Positions 1 to 7,790 of a DNA stretch of 54,089 bases are shown piece after piece. The stretch spans positions 1-54,089 of the forward strand of contig USNR01000003.1 of the NCBI GenBank assembly GCA_900556135.1, written 5' to 3'. Each line of letters opens with the position of its first letter. The stretch's first letter is position 1. The stretch comes from an uncultured Clostridium sp. GTDB taxonomy: Bacteria; Bacillota; Clostridia; TANB77; CAG-508. Under the pieces are notes generated by a model, which saw nothing but the letters and a program-made list of their open reading frames with translations, was not told the DNA's origin and made no database searches. Made by a program: the position numbers and the translations under genes.

Positions 1-2
1 CA

Positions 3-581
3 CCGGAGTGTGTAAAGGAAGCCATCATCGATCTGGTAAATGAAGTAGAGCCAACCGTACTTCACGGCTACATGAGCAATGCAGGATTCGAAGATGTACG
101 CCAGACCATTGCAGAATCCCTTAACCGCCGCTTTGGCACTAAATTTGCAGCAAAGAACCTTATCATGACTGTAGGTGCAGCCAGCGGACTGAACGTAATT
201 TTAAAGACAATCCTCAATCCAGAGGAAGAAGTAATCGTTTTTGCACCATACTTCCTGGAATACGGTGCATATGTCCGCAATTATGACGGTGTCCTTGTGG
301 AAATCTCTCCGGATACCACAACCTTCCAGCCAAATCTCGCTGAATTTGAGCAGAAGATCACACCAAAGACAAAAGCTGTCATTGTAAATACACCGAATAA
401 CCCGACAGGTGTTGTATATTCAGAGGAGACAATCAAGAAGTTAGCGGCAATCATGGAGGCCAAACAGAAAGAATATGGAACAGAGATTTTCCTGATTTCT
501 GACGAACCATATCGTGAACTTGCTTATGATGGAGTGGAAGTTCCATACCTGACGAAATATTATGATAATACGATTAAATGA
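3..581 (+). pseudogene. Truncated PLP-dependent aminotransferase (class I/II), both ends missing
   Basis: The frame is open from the first bases of the window, so the 5' end lies outside it. The translation matches the large-domain half of fold-type I aminotransferases: a cofactor-binding loop (GAASGLN), the NTPNNPTG motif, and the SDEPY segment whose Asp contacts the pyridoxal ring. The frame stops after YYDNTIK, just where the family continues to the Schiff-base lysine, so the product cannot be catalytic. Codon use is clearly GC-richer than everything downstream (many CGC, GCC and ACC codons), and the composition changes abruptly at about 570. This is either a recombination scar from another gut Firmicute or an assembly join. 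Confidence 0.85.
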
Positions 582-678
582 AATTGAAAAAGACGGATTG
601 ACAGGAATGGGAAAATTGAAACATTGGCATATAATAGAAGTTGTGGGGAGGAAAAAGCTAGAAAGAAAAGTAAAATGA
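571..678 (+). pseudogene. Possible remnant of a YoeB/Txe-type toxin C-terminus
   Basis: Immediately after the composition switch, the +1 frame reads RLNEIEKDGLTGMGK, which resembles the conserved segment of Txe/YoeB RNase toxins (about R-[IL]-N-x-L-x-K-D-x-x-x-x-G-L-T-G-I-G-K-P-E). The proline after GK and the following SRRI-like segment are lost. No start codon and no antitoxin gene are visible. This rests on a short motif match only. Confidence 0.3.
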
Positions 679-691
679 TGACGAGTCAATA

Positions 692-720
692 TTCACAATT
701 CTGTAAAAATGTGATAAAAT
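692..720 (+). promoter_or_regulatory. Promoter of the ABC-F leader transcript
   Basis: TTCACA (692-697) and TAAAAT (715-720) are separated by 17 bp. Transcription would begin near 727, giving a ~180-nt leader before the ABC-F start at 906. Confidence 0.55.
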
Positions 721-752
721 ATATAAGGTAAAATTATATTGGAGGAAAAATT

Positions 753-827
753 ATGAATAAAAAAGAAAAATTAATGGAGGAAATCAAACACAGAGGATTC
801 GGCTGTGCAACTATTACAACGAGATAA
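753..827 (+). CDS. 24-aa leader peptide upstream of the ABC-F gene
   Basis: ATG at 753 follows a strong GGAGG at 741-745. The peptide runs MNKKEKLMEEIKHRGFGCAT then ITTR and stop. Its last codons and stop lie inside the first arms of two mutually exclusive hairpins. Short translated leaders in front of ribosome-protection ABC-F and erm/cat genes are a known way to sense ribosome-stalling antibiotics. I infer that role here from position and architecture. The peptide sequence itself is not one I recognise. Confidence 0.6.
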   Translation: MNKKEKLMEEIKHRGFGCATITTR

Positions 828-874
828 GTGCTATAGAGTTGTAATAGTAAAGTTTATAGCAAATATATCTCGTT
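811..874 (+). promoter_or_regulatory. Candidate attenuator with two competing hairpins
   Basis: Hairpin A pairs 811-820 (CTATTACAAC) with 838-847, a perfect 10 bp. Hairpin B pairs 818-826 (AACGAGATA) with 866-874, a perfect 9 bp, and contains an inner 7-bp stem 829-835/855-861. The two share bases 818-820 and cannot coexist fully. The leader-peptide stop codon (825-827) sits in hairpin B, so a stalled ribosome would change the fold. Neither hairpin covers the ABC-F ribosome-binding site (about 891-898) and no U-run follows, so the output mechanism is unclear. Confidence 0.55.
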
Positions 875-905
875 ATTCTAGAAATTAAAATAAGGAGATA
901 TAAAA

Positions 906-2457
906 ATGATAGAAATAGAATTAAATAATGTAAAGAAAAACTTTGGACTAAAGAATGTCTTAAACGGTGTAAATTTTGAGGTAAAAACAGGTGAAAGAAT
1001 TTCATTGATAGGAGAAAATGGTTCAGGAAAATCAACTATTCTGAAAATAATTAGTGGAATTGAAAAGCAAGACTCTCGGAAGTGTGAATATAAGAAAAGG
1101 TTCTACTATAGGTTTTTTAAAACAAATATACGAAAAAGAGCAAGAAGATATAAGTGTAGAAGAATATCTAAAAGAAAGCTTCAAAGAATATATGCTTATA
1201 GAAAATAGATTAAGAGAATTAGAAGACCAGATGTCAAAAGATACCCAGAATTTAGAGCTGATATTACAAAAATATGGAAAACTACAGGAAAAATATATTG
1301 CTCTGGGTGGATTTGAATTAGAAGAAAAATTTAAAAAGATTTGCTCAGGTTTCAAATTTGATAGTGATTTTTTAAAGAAAAAGTATAATAGTTTAAGTGG
1401 TGGAGAAAAAACGATGGTTAATTTAGCTACTATTCTTTTGAAAAATCCGAGTATATTACTTTTAGATGAACCTACAAATCATTTAGATGTGGAAACACTT
1501 GAATGGTTAGAGAGTTTTTTAATAGACTATAAAGGAACCATACTTTTAATCTCACACGACAGATACTTTTTAGACAAAGTTGCGACCAAGACCATATTAT
1601 TAGAAAATGGTAACGCAAAAATATATTTTGGTAATTACTCATATTTTTTAGAGGAAGATGAAAGAAGAACTTTGTCAGAATTTGAAATGTACAAAACTCA
1701 ACAAAAGCAGATAGAAAAAATGAAGGAATCTATAAAAAAGTTGAGAGAATTTGGTAGACTTGCAGGAAATGAAATCTTTTTTAAAAGAGCAAAATCAATC
1801 GAAAAAAGATTGGAAAAAATAGAAGTTTTAGAAAGAAGAGTAGATAAGAAACTGCCAATAAAAATAAAATCATGTAGCAAATCGGGAAAAGACATATTAG
1901 TTATCAAAAATCTAAATAAATGTTACGGAGAAAATATAATATTTAAAAATTTTAACATGGAAGTTTTTGGCGGAGAAAAAGTACAACTAAAAGGAAGAAA
2001 TGGTTCAGGAAAATCAACACTAATAAAAATTATATTGGGTAAAGACAATGATTTTAGTGGAGATATAAAAATAAATCCATCCATAAAAATCGGTTATATT
2101 CCTCAAGAGATAAAATTTGGAAACGAATCTGATACAATACTAGAATATTTTTTGAAAAATTATAGAGGTAGTGAAACAGAAGCTAGAACATTTCTAGCCA
2201 AGTATATGTTTTATGGAGAAAATGTATTTAAAAGATTAAAGGATTTGTCTGGAGGCGAGAGAGTTAGACTTTTAATTGCAGAACTTGTGATTAAACAAAC
2301 AAATTTCTTAATACTAGATGAACCAACAAATCATTTAGATATTTCAACAAGAGAAATACTCGAAGAAAATTTAAAGGAATATAAAGGGACTATATTATTT
2401 GTTTCACATGATAGATATTTTGCAAATAAAATAGCAGAAAGAGAAATAAATATATAA
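906..2457 (+). CDS. ABC-F ATPase, probable antibiotic-resistance ribosome protection protein, split by one base at a CGG codon
   Basis: ABC-F proteins bind the ribosomal E site. The resistance subset dislodges antibiotics. Two ATPase domains are visible: first Walker A GENGSGKST, signature LSGGEK and Walker B LLLDEPTNHLD; then GRNGSGKST, LSGGERVR and LILDEPTNHLD. A charged linker lies between them and there are no membrane segments. The frame starting at 906 (SD AAGGAG) runs to codon 57 (TCT, 1074-1076). The next codon is CGG (1077-1079), after which homology continues one base later, reading GGA AGT GTG. The total of 1552 nt is 517 codons plus one, consistent with one extra base. Taken with the leader peptide, a resistance role is likely, but the subfamily (Lsa, Vga or CplR-like) cannot be settled here. 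Confidence 0.85.
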
Positions 2458-2460
2458 TAT

Positions 2461-2497
2461 AACCCAAGCTACTTTGACTAGTGGCTTGGGTTTTGTG
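2461..2497 (+). terminator. Rho-independent terminator after the ABC-F gene
   Basis: AACCCAAGC (2461-2469) pairs perfectly with GCTTGGGTT (2484-2492), with three more inner pairs, followed by a short T-rich tail. Confidence 0.85.
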
Positions 2498-2686
2498 TGT
2501 AAATAATTCATAAATTAGATTAATTTGAAATTAGTAAGCCAAAAACAAAATAACTAATAAAACTAATTTAGTTACGCAATAAAAAACATAAAAGAACATA
2601 GCTCGACAGGTTTCGACAAACTTTGCATTGAAAAAGTGGTATCATGTTAGTTGGAAAATATAAATATGGTTAAAGAGGAATAGAAA

Positions 2687-2893
2687 ATGGAAAAACCACG
2701 AAAAGTTTTAATAAATAGAAATTTTGGCGATGTGCAGGCCGATGTACAGGAAAAAACAGAAAATGCAGAAAAAGAGCAAGCCGTTGTTGAGAATACAAAA
2801 TATGAGGATGAGTATGGAAACAAAAGTAGCATATTTAGAAAATGGTGGTTCTGGATATTGGTAGGAATGTTCTTGTATGTGGTATTTAAATAG
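2687..2893 (+). CDS. Small tail-anchored membrane protein, 68 aa
   Basis: I do not recognise a family. The first ~50 residues are hydrophilic and rich in Glu, Lys and Asn. The last ~18 form one hydrophobic segment (WWFWILVGMFLYVVF) ending in Lys, so the protein would be anchored by its C-terminus with the bulk in the cytoplasm. The start at 2687 follows AAAGAGGAATAG. Only 48 bp separate it from the YHYH surface-protein gene downstream, so the two may be cotranscribed. The 2498-2686 gap contains no other gene I can support. Confidence 0.6.
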   Translation: MEKPRKVLINRNFGDVQADVQEKTENAEKEQAVVENTKYEDEYGNKSSIFRKWWFWILVGMFLYVVFK

Positions 2894-2941
2894 GATAATT
2901 AAAAGCAAAATTATTATATAATAAGGAAAAGGAGTAAATAT

Positions 2942-3652
2942 ATGAAGAAAAGTAATAAAAAAATAATATTAATGCTACTAAACATTTTGATTATATGTTC
3001 AATAAGTGCAGGTGTATATGCTCATCAGGGAAAAACAGATGCTAATGGAGGACATAAAGATAAAAACAATAAAAGTGGATTAGGCTACTATCATTATCAT
3101 TGTGGAGGACACCCAGCGCATTTACATCCTAATGGTGTTTGTCCATATTCATCTAGTTCATCAGCAAGTAAAAGCGAGACTTCAAGTTCAGCAGCATCAA
3201 GTACAAAAATAACGTCTACGGCACCAACTACAATAGATGTAACAGATATAAAAATAAATGAGAATATGACAGGAATGGAAACAGGAGAAAGCAAAGAGTT
3301 GACTGTTACAATAAGTCCGGACAATGCAACTAATAAAAATGTTACATGGAAATCAAGTGATGAAAATATTGCAACGGTTGATTCAACAGGAAAGGTTGTA
3401 GCAAAAAAAACTGGAATGGTGGATATAACAGTAGAGAGTTCTAATGGAAAAACAGACGTTATAAAAATAAAGATAGAAGAGCTTCAAAAAGAAGGCGAAA
3501 AGAATGCAATGAATATATCAACAAACGCGGAGCAAAATATTACAGAAAGTATTATAAATGAGAATGAAGACAATTCGAATTTATTTGGAGGAATTTTAAC
3601 ATTAGGTTTATTAGGTGGAGGATACTTGGGATACAAAAGACTAAAAAAATGA
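2942..3652 (+). CDS. Secreted YHYH-domain protein with bacterial Ig-like (Big_2) domain
   Basis: Residues 1-27 form a signal peptide (KKSNKK, a hydrophobic run, then VYAH). A YHYH domain follows, recognisable from YHYHCGGH and a nearby HLHPNGVCPY, with several His and two Cys that could bind metal. After a Ser/Thr-rich spacer comes one Ig-like group 2 domain (residues ~98-180) containing the typical VTWKSSDENIATVDSTGKV. The C-terminus has a glycine-rich hydrophobic segment (FGGILTLGLLGGGYLGY) and a basic tail, so the protein probably stays membrane-anchored at the cell surface. There is no LPxTG-type signal. The function is unknown. Adhesion or wall binding is a guess from the domains. Confidence 0.75.
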   Translation: MKKSNKKIILMLLNILIICSISAGVYAHQGKTDANGGHKDKNNKSGLGYYHYHCGGHPAHLHPNGVCPYSSSSSASKSETSSSAASSTKITSTAPTTIDVTDIKINENMTGMETGESKELTVTISPDNATNKNVTWKSSDENIATVDSTGKVVAKKTGMVDITVESSNGKTDVIKIKIEELQKEGEKNAMNISTNAEQNITESIINENEDNSNLFGGILTLGLLGGGYLGYKRLKK

Positions 3653-4030
3653 GATTAAAAACTACAGGGCAATACTAATATATAGAACTCATAACTCTAA
3701 GGTGAGTTTGAAATGATTTTATTTTACAATTTTGATTTAATCGTTACAGCTTGAGTGGTTGTAGTGATTTTTTCTATTCCTCAATTAGTTAACAATAATG
3801 GCTAAAAATAGGCGTTTTATGTGAAATTGGGGAAAAGTTGGGGAAGAAAATCTCCCAAAACGTTTATATTTCTAATAAAAATTCAGTAAAAGACTATGGG
3901 AAACCTAATTTTATAAATAGTAGTCTTTTACGTTACACATATAATCGTTGGAACAAAATTAAGGATTTTGACAACGATTTATTTTTATCGTGAAAAGTCT
4001 AATGACTTTAGTGAAATCTGAAAAAAGATT
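3653..4030. other. Gene-free left flank of the integrative element, rich in inverted repeats
   Basis: No coding sequence is supported. It holds a GTTAAC at 3788-3793, the left 30-bp direct repeat (3826-3855), an 11-bp inverted repeat 3886-3896/3921-3931 (GTAAAAGACTA and its complement), an 8-bp inverted repeat 3943-3950/3972-3979, and a small hairpin near 3995-4011. These lie just downstream of the integrase stop, where att and integrase accessory sites are usually found. A weak hairpin at about 3686-3708 (AACTCA ... TGAGTT) may end the YHYH transcript. Confidence 0.5.
3826..3855 (+). repeat. Left boundary direct repeat / possible integrase arm site
   Basis: It contains two TTGGGG-type units 11 bp apart followed by AAAATCTCC. 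It matches the repeat at 20885-20914 in the same orientation at 24 of 30 positions. Confidence 0.5.
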
Positions 4031-5230
4031 TTAGACTAATTTTTGTTGTGGTAGTAGCAAGTTTTCTAAAGCATTTCCTGCATTTCTATTATGAGAAATA
4101 ATAGGATGCACATAGAAATTAAATGTTGTTGTAATTTGTGCATGTCCAAGTCTTGCTGCTACAACTGCCACATCAATATTTTGTGATATTAAAAGTGTAG
4201 CATTTGTGTGTCTTAATCCGTGAAAATTAATTACAGGTAGACCTATTTGACTAACATATTTTACAAACCATTTGCTTATTGTAGAAGGGTGCATAGGTTT
4301 GCCATCAGCTTGTACAAATAACCTATTAGAATCAGTCCATAATTCACCACAGAACGATTTTTGTTCATCATACCATAACTTATATTGCTCAAGTAGAGAA
4401 ACAACGAAATCTGGAATTGCAACTTCTCTGATAGAACTTTCTGTTTTAGGAGTTTTTGTAAATACACCTTTGTCAGCTAAATATTGGCTAGAACGATTTA
4501 TACTTATAATGCCAGTTTTAAAATCAATATCTTGCCATTCTAATCCCATTAATTCACCTAAACGAACACCAGTAAATATTGTAAGAATGATTGCAACTTT
4601 ATATTTTATTTGATCTTCACCAAGTAAGGATAGATTGTGTAATAATATTTTACATTGCTCATCATCATAGTATCTTCTTTTTGGCTTTCTTGCTTTTGGT
4701 GGTTGAACACGTTCAGCAGGATTAGATATAATTAGTTGCCAATATACTGCTTTATGAAGCATTGCTCTTAATAATCTGTGATGTTCTAATATTGTTTTAC
4801 CAGATAAAGGCTTTAAGGTTTTCTTACCATTATTACCTTTTTTTCTAACTAACTGGGTATCTCTACTAAGTAAATCATAAAAATGCATGATGTCAGTTGG
4901 TTTGATTTTGTTAATATAGAAATGTCCAAAGTATGGTAGAAGTCTTGTTTCTAATATTCTACAATATCTCTTGTATGTTGATGGTGCTAGTTCTTTTGAT
5001 GCATAGTCTCTTTTCCATATTTCTGTGAATTCGGAGAATTTTAAAGATTTGCCTTCTACGAACATTCCGTTTTGAACATCAGCAACGAATTTTGCTAGTT
5101 CTATTTCTGCTTCTTTTTTTGTTCCGTGTATTGTTTTGGTTTTCTTTATAGGGTTTCCTTGCAAGTCGTATCCTGCAAGACATACTAGTCTGTAACTATT
5201 TTTTTCTCTTTTTTCAATACTCCCAGCCAT
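4031..5230 (-). CDS. int: Tyrosine recombinase, phage/ICE integrase
   Basis: It integrates and excises the element by site-specific recombination. An N-terminal AP2-like arm-binding segment (SIEKREKNSYRLV...) precedes a SAM-like core-binding domain and a C-terminal catalytic domain with the R (TGVRLGEL), the HxxR box (HGLRHTNATLL), the LGH motif (ARLGHAQITTT) and the nucleophilic Tyr in FNFYVHP. The 399-aa length is normal. I chose the ATG at 5230 because AAGGAGG sits about 11 nt upstream. The GTG at 5242 lies within the ribosome-binding site. Its promoter has paired GTTAAC sites shared with xis. Confidence 0.93.
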   Translation of the reverse strand: MAGSIEKREKNSYRLVCLAGYDLQGNPIKKTKTIHGTKKEAEIELAKFVADVQNGMFVEGKSLKFSEFTEIWKRDYASKELAPSTYKRYCRILETRLLPYFGHFYINKIKPTDIMHFYDLLSRDTQLVRKKGNNGKKTLKPLSGKTILEHHRLLRAMLHKAVYWQLIISNPAERVQPPKARKPKRRYYDDEQCKILLHNLSLLGEDQIKYKVAIILTIFTGVRLGELMGLEWQDIDFKTGIISINRSSQYLADKGVFTKTPKTESSIREVAIPDFVVSLLEQYKLWYDEQKSFCGELWTDSNRLFVQADGKPMHPSTISKWFVKYVSQIGLPVINFHGLRHTNATLLISQNIDVAVVAARLGHAQITTTFNFYVHPIISHNRNAGNALENLLLPQQKLV

Positions 5231-5286
5231 TACCTTTTTCACCTCCTTTCAAGTATAACTATGGAAGGGAGAGAATTTACTGCACT

Positions 5287-5327
5287 GTTAACAAACAAAT
5301 TATACAATAATAGTTAACGAAAAGCAA
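5287..5327 (-). promoter_or_regulatory. int promoter with paired GTTAAC operator
   Basis: On the minus strand TTGCTT (5327-5322) and TATAAT (5304-5299) are 17 bp apart. One GTTAAC (5313-5318) lies in the spacer and a second (5287-5292) just past the -10, 26 bp apart. The xis promoter has the same arrangement. Confidence 0.65.
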
Positions 5328-5375
5328 TAGTTTTCAAAAAGAAACTTAAAAAATTTATTTAATTGTACGCAAATA

Positions 5376-5404
5376 TTGAAAAATATGGAAATTTATTGTA
5401 TAAT
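5376..5404 (+). promoter_or_regulatory. Promoter of the RT-associated RNA
   Basis: TTGAAA (5376-5381), a 17-bp spacer, then a consensus TATAAT (5399-5404). The predicted start of transcription is near 5411, 358 bases before the RT start codon. Confidence 0.75.
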
Positions 5405-5453
5405 ATGTTTGCTATAGTAAATATAGTGACCTTATAAGATATATGTTATAAGG

Positions 5454-5651
5454 GTGCGATTTCTTAAAGTCAAGCATTGTGACAAACAGTGCTCGCACTT
5501 GTCAGTTATGATTAAGTTTATCTTGTATGAGACCGATAAAGATATAAATATTAATCTTATTAATAATATTAATATTTCTATATTTATCTCGTGCAATATA
5601 GAATTGACCATTTCGGACACCTCCAATTTAGTTATATTTATAATAACATAA
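5454..5651 (+). other. Stop-free frame crossing the RT-associated RNA
   Basis: Reading from GTG at 5454, the frame stays open for 65 codons to TAA at 5649-5651, across the most structured part of the RNA. No ribosome-binding site precedes it, so it is unlikely to be an ordinary gene. It is recorded because DRT2 systems turn such a frame into a continuous one by copying the RNA repeatedly (see findings). Confidence 0.35.
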
Positions 5652-5707
5652 GCAATTCGGAGGTATTATTTTGCAGTTGCCTTTATTTAAGGTAAGTTAT
5701 CTAGTGT

Positions 5708-5758
5708 ACTCATTCCCGAACAGATACTGCACTGATAGGAATGAGTATCGCTTTTTTT
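5708..5758 (+). terminator. Terminator-like hairpin between the RNA and the RT gene
   Basis: ACTCATTCC (5708-5716) pairs with GGAATGAGT (5738-5746), followed by ATCGC and seven Ts (5752-5758). The RT ribosome-binding site starts right after it, so readthrough would be needed for RT expression from the same promoter and would give much more RNA than RT message. Confidence 0.75.
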
Positions 5759-5768
5759 AGGAGAAATA

Positions 5769-7229
5769 ATGAAAAAAAGAAAAGATATTTTTAAATATAA
5801 GTCGTATGCACATTTTGACAACAGAAAAGCAATAGAAAAAGTAAAAGAATATATATATAATACAAAGAAAATTAAAGAACACTCTTTTCTTCCATTTATA
5901 TTAGATATTCATAAAATGGAAAAATTTGATAAAGAAAAATATTTAAAGAATCTAAAAGAAAATGTTGAAAAAAAAGAAAAAGTAAGAAAAGAGAAGAAGA
6001 GAAATATAATGTTTTCATCTCATTTAGATAGATACATTTATCAATTGTATAATTATAAGTTAAATAATTCATATAATGATTATGTGAAAAAAAATGGAAT
6101 AAATAAATGTAGTATTGCATATAGAAATAATTTAAAAGGGAAAAATAATATAAGTTTTGCACATGATGTATTCAAGTTTATAATAAATACAAAAAATAGT
6201 TATATCCTTGTGGGAGATTTCAAGGATTTTTTTGAGGGAATTGATCATAAATATTTAAAGAAAATGATATGCAAAGTATTAAATAAATCTAATCTAGATG
6301 AAGATTATTATGCTGTTTTTAAAAATATTACAAAATATACTTATTTTGATTTAGAGGATATTTGTAAGATAAAAGGAATAAAACGTAAAGATGTATATAA
6401 GCATACTGAAAAGATAAATTCCGAAACTGGTAAGAAAGAGTATGTTTTTGAATTAGAAAAAATAATGACAATAGAGGAAATAAATAAATATAAAACAAGA
6501 TATTTACACTATAATAATAAATCTGGAATTCCACAGGGATCAGCGATAAGCTCTGTTTTAGCTAATATATATATGATAGATGCGGATAAAATGATAAATG
6601 ATTTAGTAACATCAAACAAAGGATTATATAGAAGATATAGTGATGACTTTATTGTAATAATTCCTAATATAACAAAGGAAAAATTTGAAATTATATTTAA
6701 TAGTATAAAAGAAATTCTTAATCAAAATGGAAATCCTGTATTAAAAGATGAGAAAACAAGAGTATATTATTATGAAGAAGAAAAGCTAAAAAATATAAAT
6801 ATGGACTTTTTACCAAAGATAGCTAACACTAAAAATGAGCTAGAATATTTAGGATTTTGTTTTACAGGAGATAAAATAAAAATACGAGATAAAACAATGT
6901 CAAAGTTTTATTATAGAATGTATAAGAAAATTAAAACAATAGCATTGTCACACGGAAAAACCAAGAGCGGAAAAAATATATCAGGCGAAAAATTATATAA
7001 ATTATATTCTAAATATGGAAAAGATGATAAAAAAGGTAATTTTATAACATATAATGAGCGTTGTGAAAAAGAATTTAAAGATTTAGATAAATATTTTATA
7101 TCGTATAAAAATAGATTTATAATGAAATTAAAGAATAGATATAATAAAGAAATGCAAAAATACAAAGATATTGATACAAAAAGATACTATGGCATACTAA
7201 AGAAGAAAAAGAACAGCAATAAGAAATAG
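5769..7229 (+). CDS. Reverse transcriptase of the defence-associated (UG/DRT2-like) type
   Basis: An RNA-directed DNA polymerase. The palm motifs are clear: the first catalytic Asp in VGDFKDFF (residue 150), the template-grip motif GIPQG (253-257) with SAISSVLANIYM, and the catalytic YSDD (290-293). The N-terminus has YAHFDNRKA and SHLDRYIYQ, and after the palm comes YLGFCFTGDKIKIR. I associate this layout with 'unknown group' defence reverse transcriptases, especially DRT2. There is no maturase or endonuclease domain (unlike group II introns) and no variable-repeat target (unlike diversity-generating elements). The SD AGGAG lies 8 nt before the ATG. The adjoining RNA is presumably its template. 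Class assignment is from memory of the family, not a search. Confidence 0.85.
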   Translation: MKKRKDIFKYKSYAHFDNRKAIEKVKEYIYNTKKIKEHSFLPFILDIHKMEKFDKEKYLKNLKENVEKKEKVRKEKKRNIMFSSHLDRYIYQLYNYKLNNSYNDYVKKNGINKCSIAYRNNLKGKNNISFAHDVFKFIINTKNSYILVGDFKDFFEGIDHKYLKKMICKVLNKSNLDEDYYAVFKNITKYTYFDLEDICKIKGIKRKDVYKHTEKINSETGKKEYVFELEKIMTIEEINKYKTRYLHYNNKSGIPQGSAISSVLANIYMIDADKMINDLVTSNKGLYRRYSDDFIVIIPNITKEKFEIIFNSIKEILNQNGNPVLKDEKTRVYYYEEEKLKNINMDFLPKIANTKNELEYLGFCFTGDKIKIRDKTMSKFYYRMYKKIKTIALSHGKTKSGKNISGEKLYKLYSKYGKDDKKGNFITYNERCEKEFKDLDKYFISYKNRFIMKLKNRYNKEMQKYKDIDTKRYYGILKKKKNSNKK

Positions 7230-7246
7230 TTGTTCTTTTTCTTTTT

Positions 7247-7780
7247 TTAGTCATTCCATTCAAAATTATTTTCATGTACTATAAGTTTTCCGTCATTTAA
7301 TAGTTCATTTAAATATTCTAAAGCCCAAGGCTGCAAATAATAATCAAATTCAGTATATCCAACAGAGATGCTAGATCCAATATTAATTATATGTTTACTT
7401 TGTAATAAGTTTACAATTGCATTACTTATATCAAAAGTAGTTGATGTATCAAAAGATTTAGTTTTTGAATTATAAAATTTCATTAAATATTGTTTTTCAT
7501 TTGAACTTATTTTTTTCATCATTTTTCTGAGTTTTTTGTTTAAAGTCTTGTTTTTTATTTTATTATATACATATTGAATTAATGTGGCTATATAATAACA
7601 ACTTAATACGATAAAAATCAAAGAAATAACAAATTGATAAGTTGATTTAAAAGACAATAAACCAAAATAATTTATAATATTATCAGGAAACAAAGAAAAT
7701 ACGAGAGAAGCCAAATAAATAGTCCCTACAATTATTTTAAAATCTACTTTATTAAATATATTCTTAATTATTTCCTTCAT
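7247..7780 (-). CDS. SieB-like superinfection exclusion membrane protein
   Basis: Two hydrophobic segments (about residues 17-35 and 48-68) are followed by a basic stretch and a soluble C-terminal domain. The pattern (FSLFPDNIINYFGL, then a second helix, NEKQYLMKFY, LQSKHIIN, and the closing LQPWALEYLNE) matches the SieB family, which blocks development of infecting phages from the inner membrane. It is 10 bp downstream of the DUF6076 gene, with its own AGGAGG, so the two form an operon. The family is recognised with fair confidence; how it works is not known in detail. Confidence 0.7.
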   Translation of the reverse strand: MKEIIKNIFNKVDFKIIVGTIYLASLVFSLFPDNIINYFGLLSFKSTYQFVISLIFIVLSCYYIATLIQYVYNKIKNKTLNKKLRKMMKKISSNEKQYLMKFYNSKTKSFDTSTTFDISNAIVNLLQSKHIINIGSSISVGYTEFDYYLQPWALEYLNELLNDGKLIVHENNFEWND

Positions 7781-7790
7781 AACTAACCTC

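Larger units (their letters stand above)
5411..5758 (+). ncRNA. Structured non-coding RNA upstream of the reverse transcriptase
   Basis: Between a strong promoter and a terminator-like hairpin lies ~350 nt with dense secondary structure. Stems: 5430-5437/5446-5453 (perfect 8 bp); 5454-5459/5493-5498 enclosing 5474-5480/5486-5492; a long stem 5535-5555/5568-5588 with two mismatches; 5619-5628/5654-5664 (10 bp with one bulged base) enclosing 5631-5635/5643-5647; and 5708-5716/5738-5746 followed by seven Ts. This is the placement seen for template RNAs of defence reverse transcriptases (retrons, DRT2, DRT9). I see no a1/a2 end pairing as in retrons. RNA identity is inferred from structure and position only. 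Confidence 0.65.

Noticed and set aside
5411..5758. Retron msr-msd for the RT-linked RNA
   Set aside because: I found no complementary a1/a2 ends pairing the start and end of the RNA, and the RT does not show retron-typical features that I can point to. A DRT-type RNA fits better, though this is not proven.
5769..7229. Group II intron or diversity-generating RT
   Set aside because: There is no maturase/endonuclease domain, no domain V-like hairpin downstream, and no template/variable repeat pair nearby.
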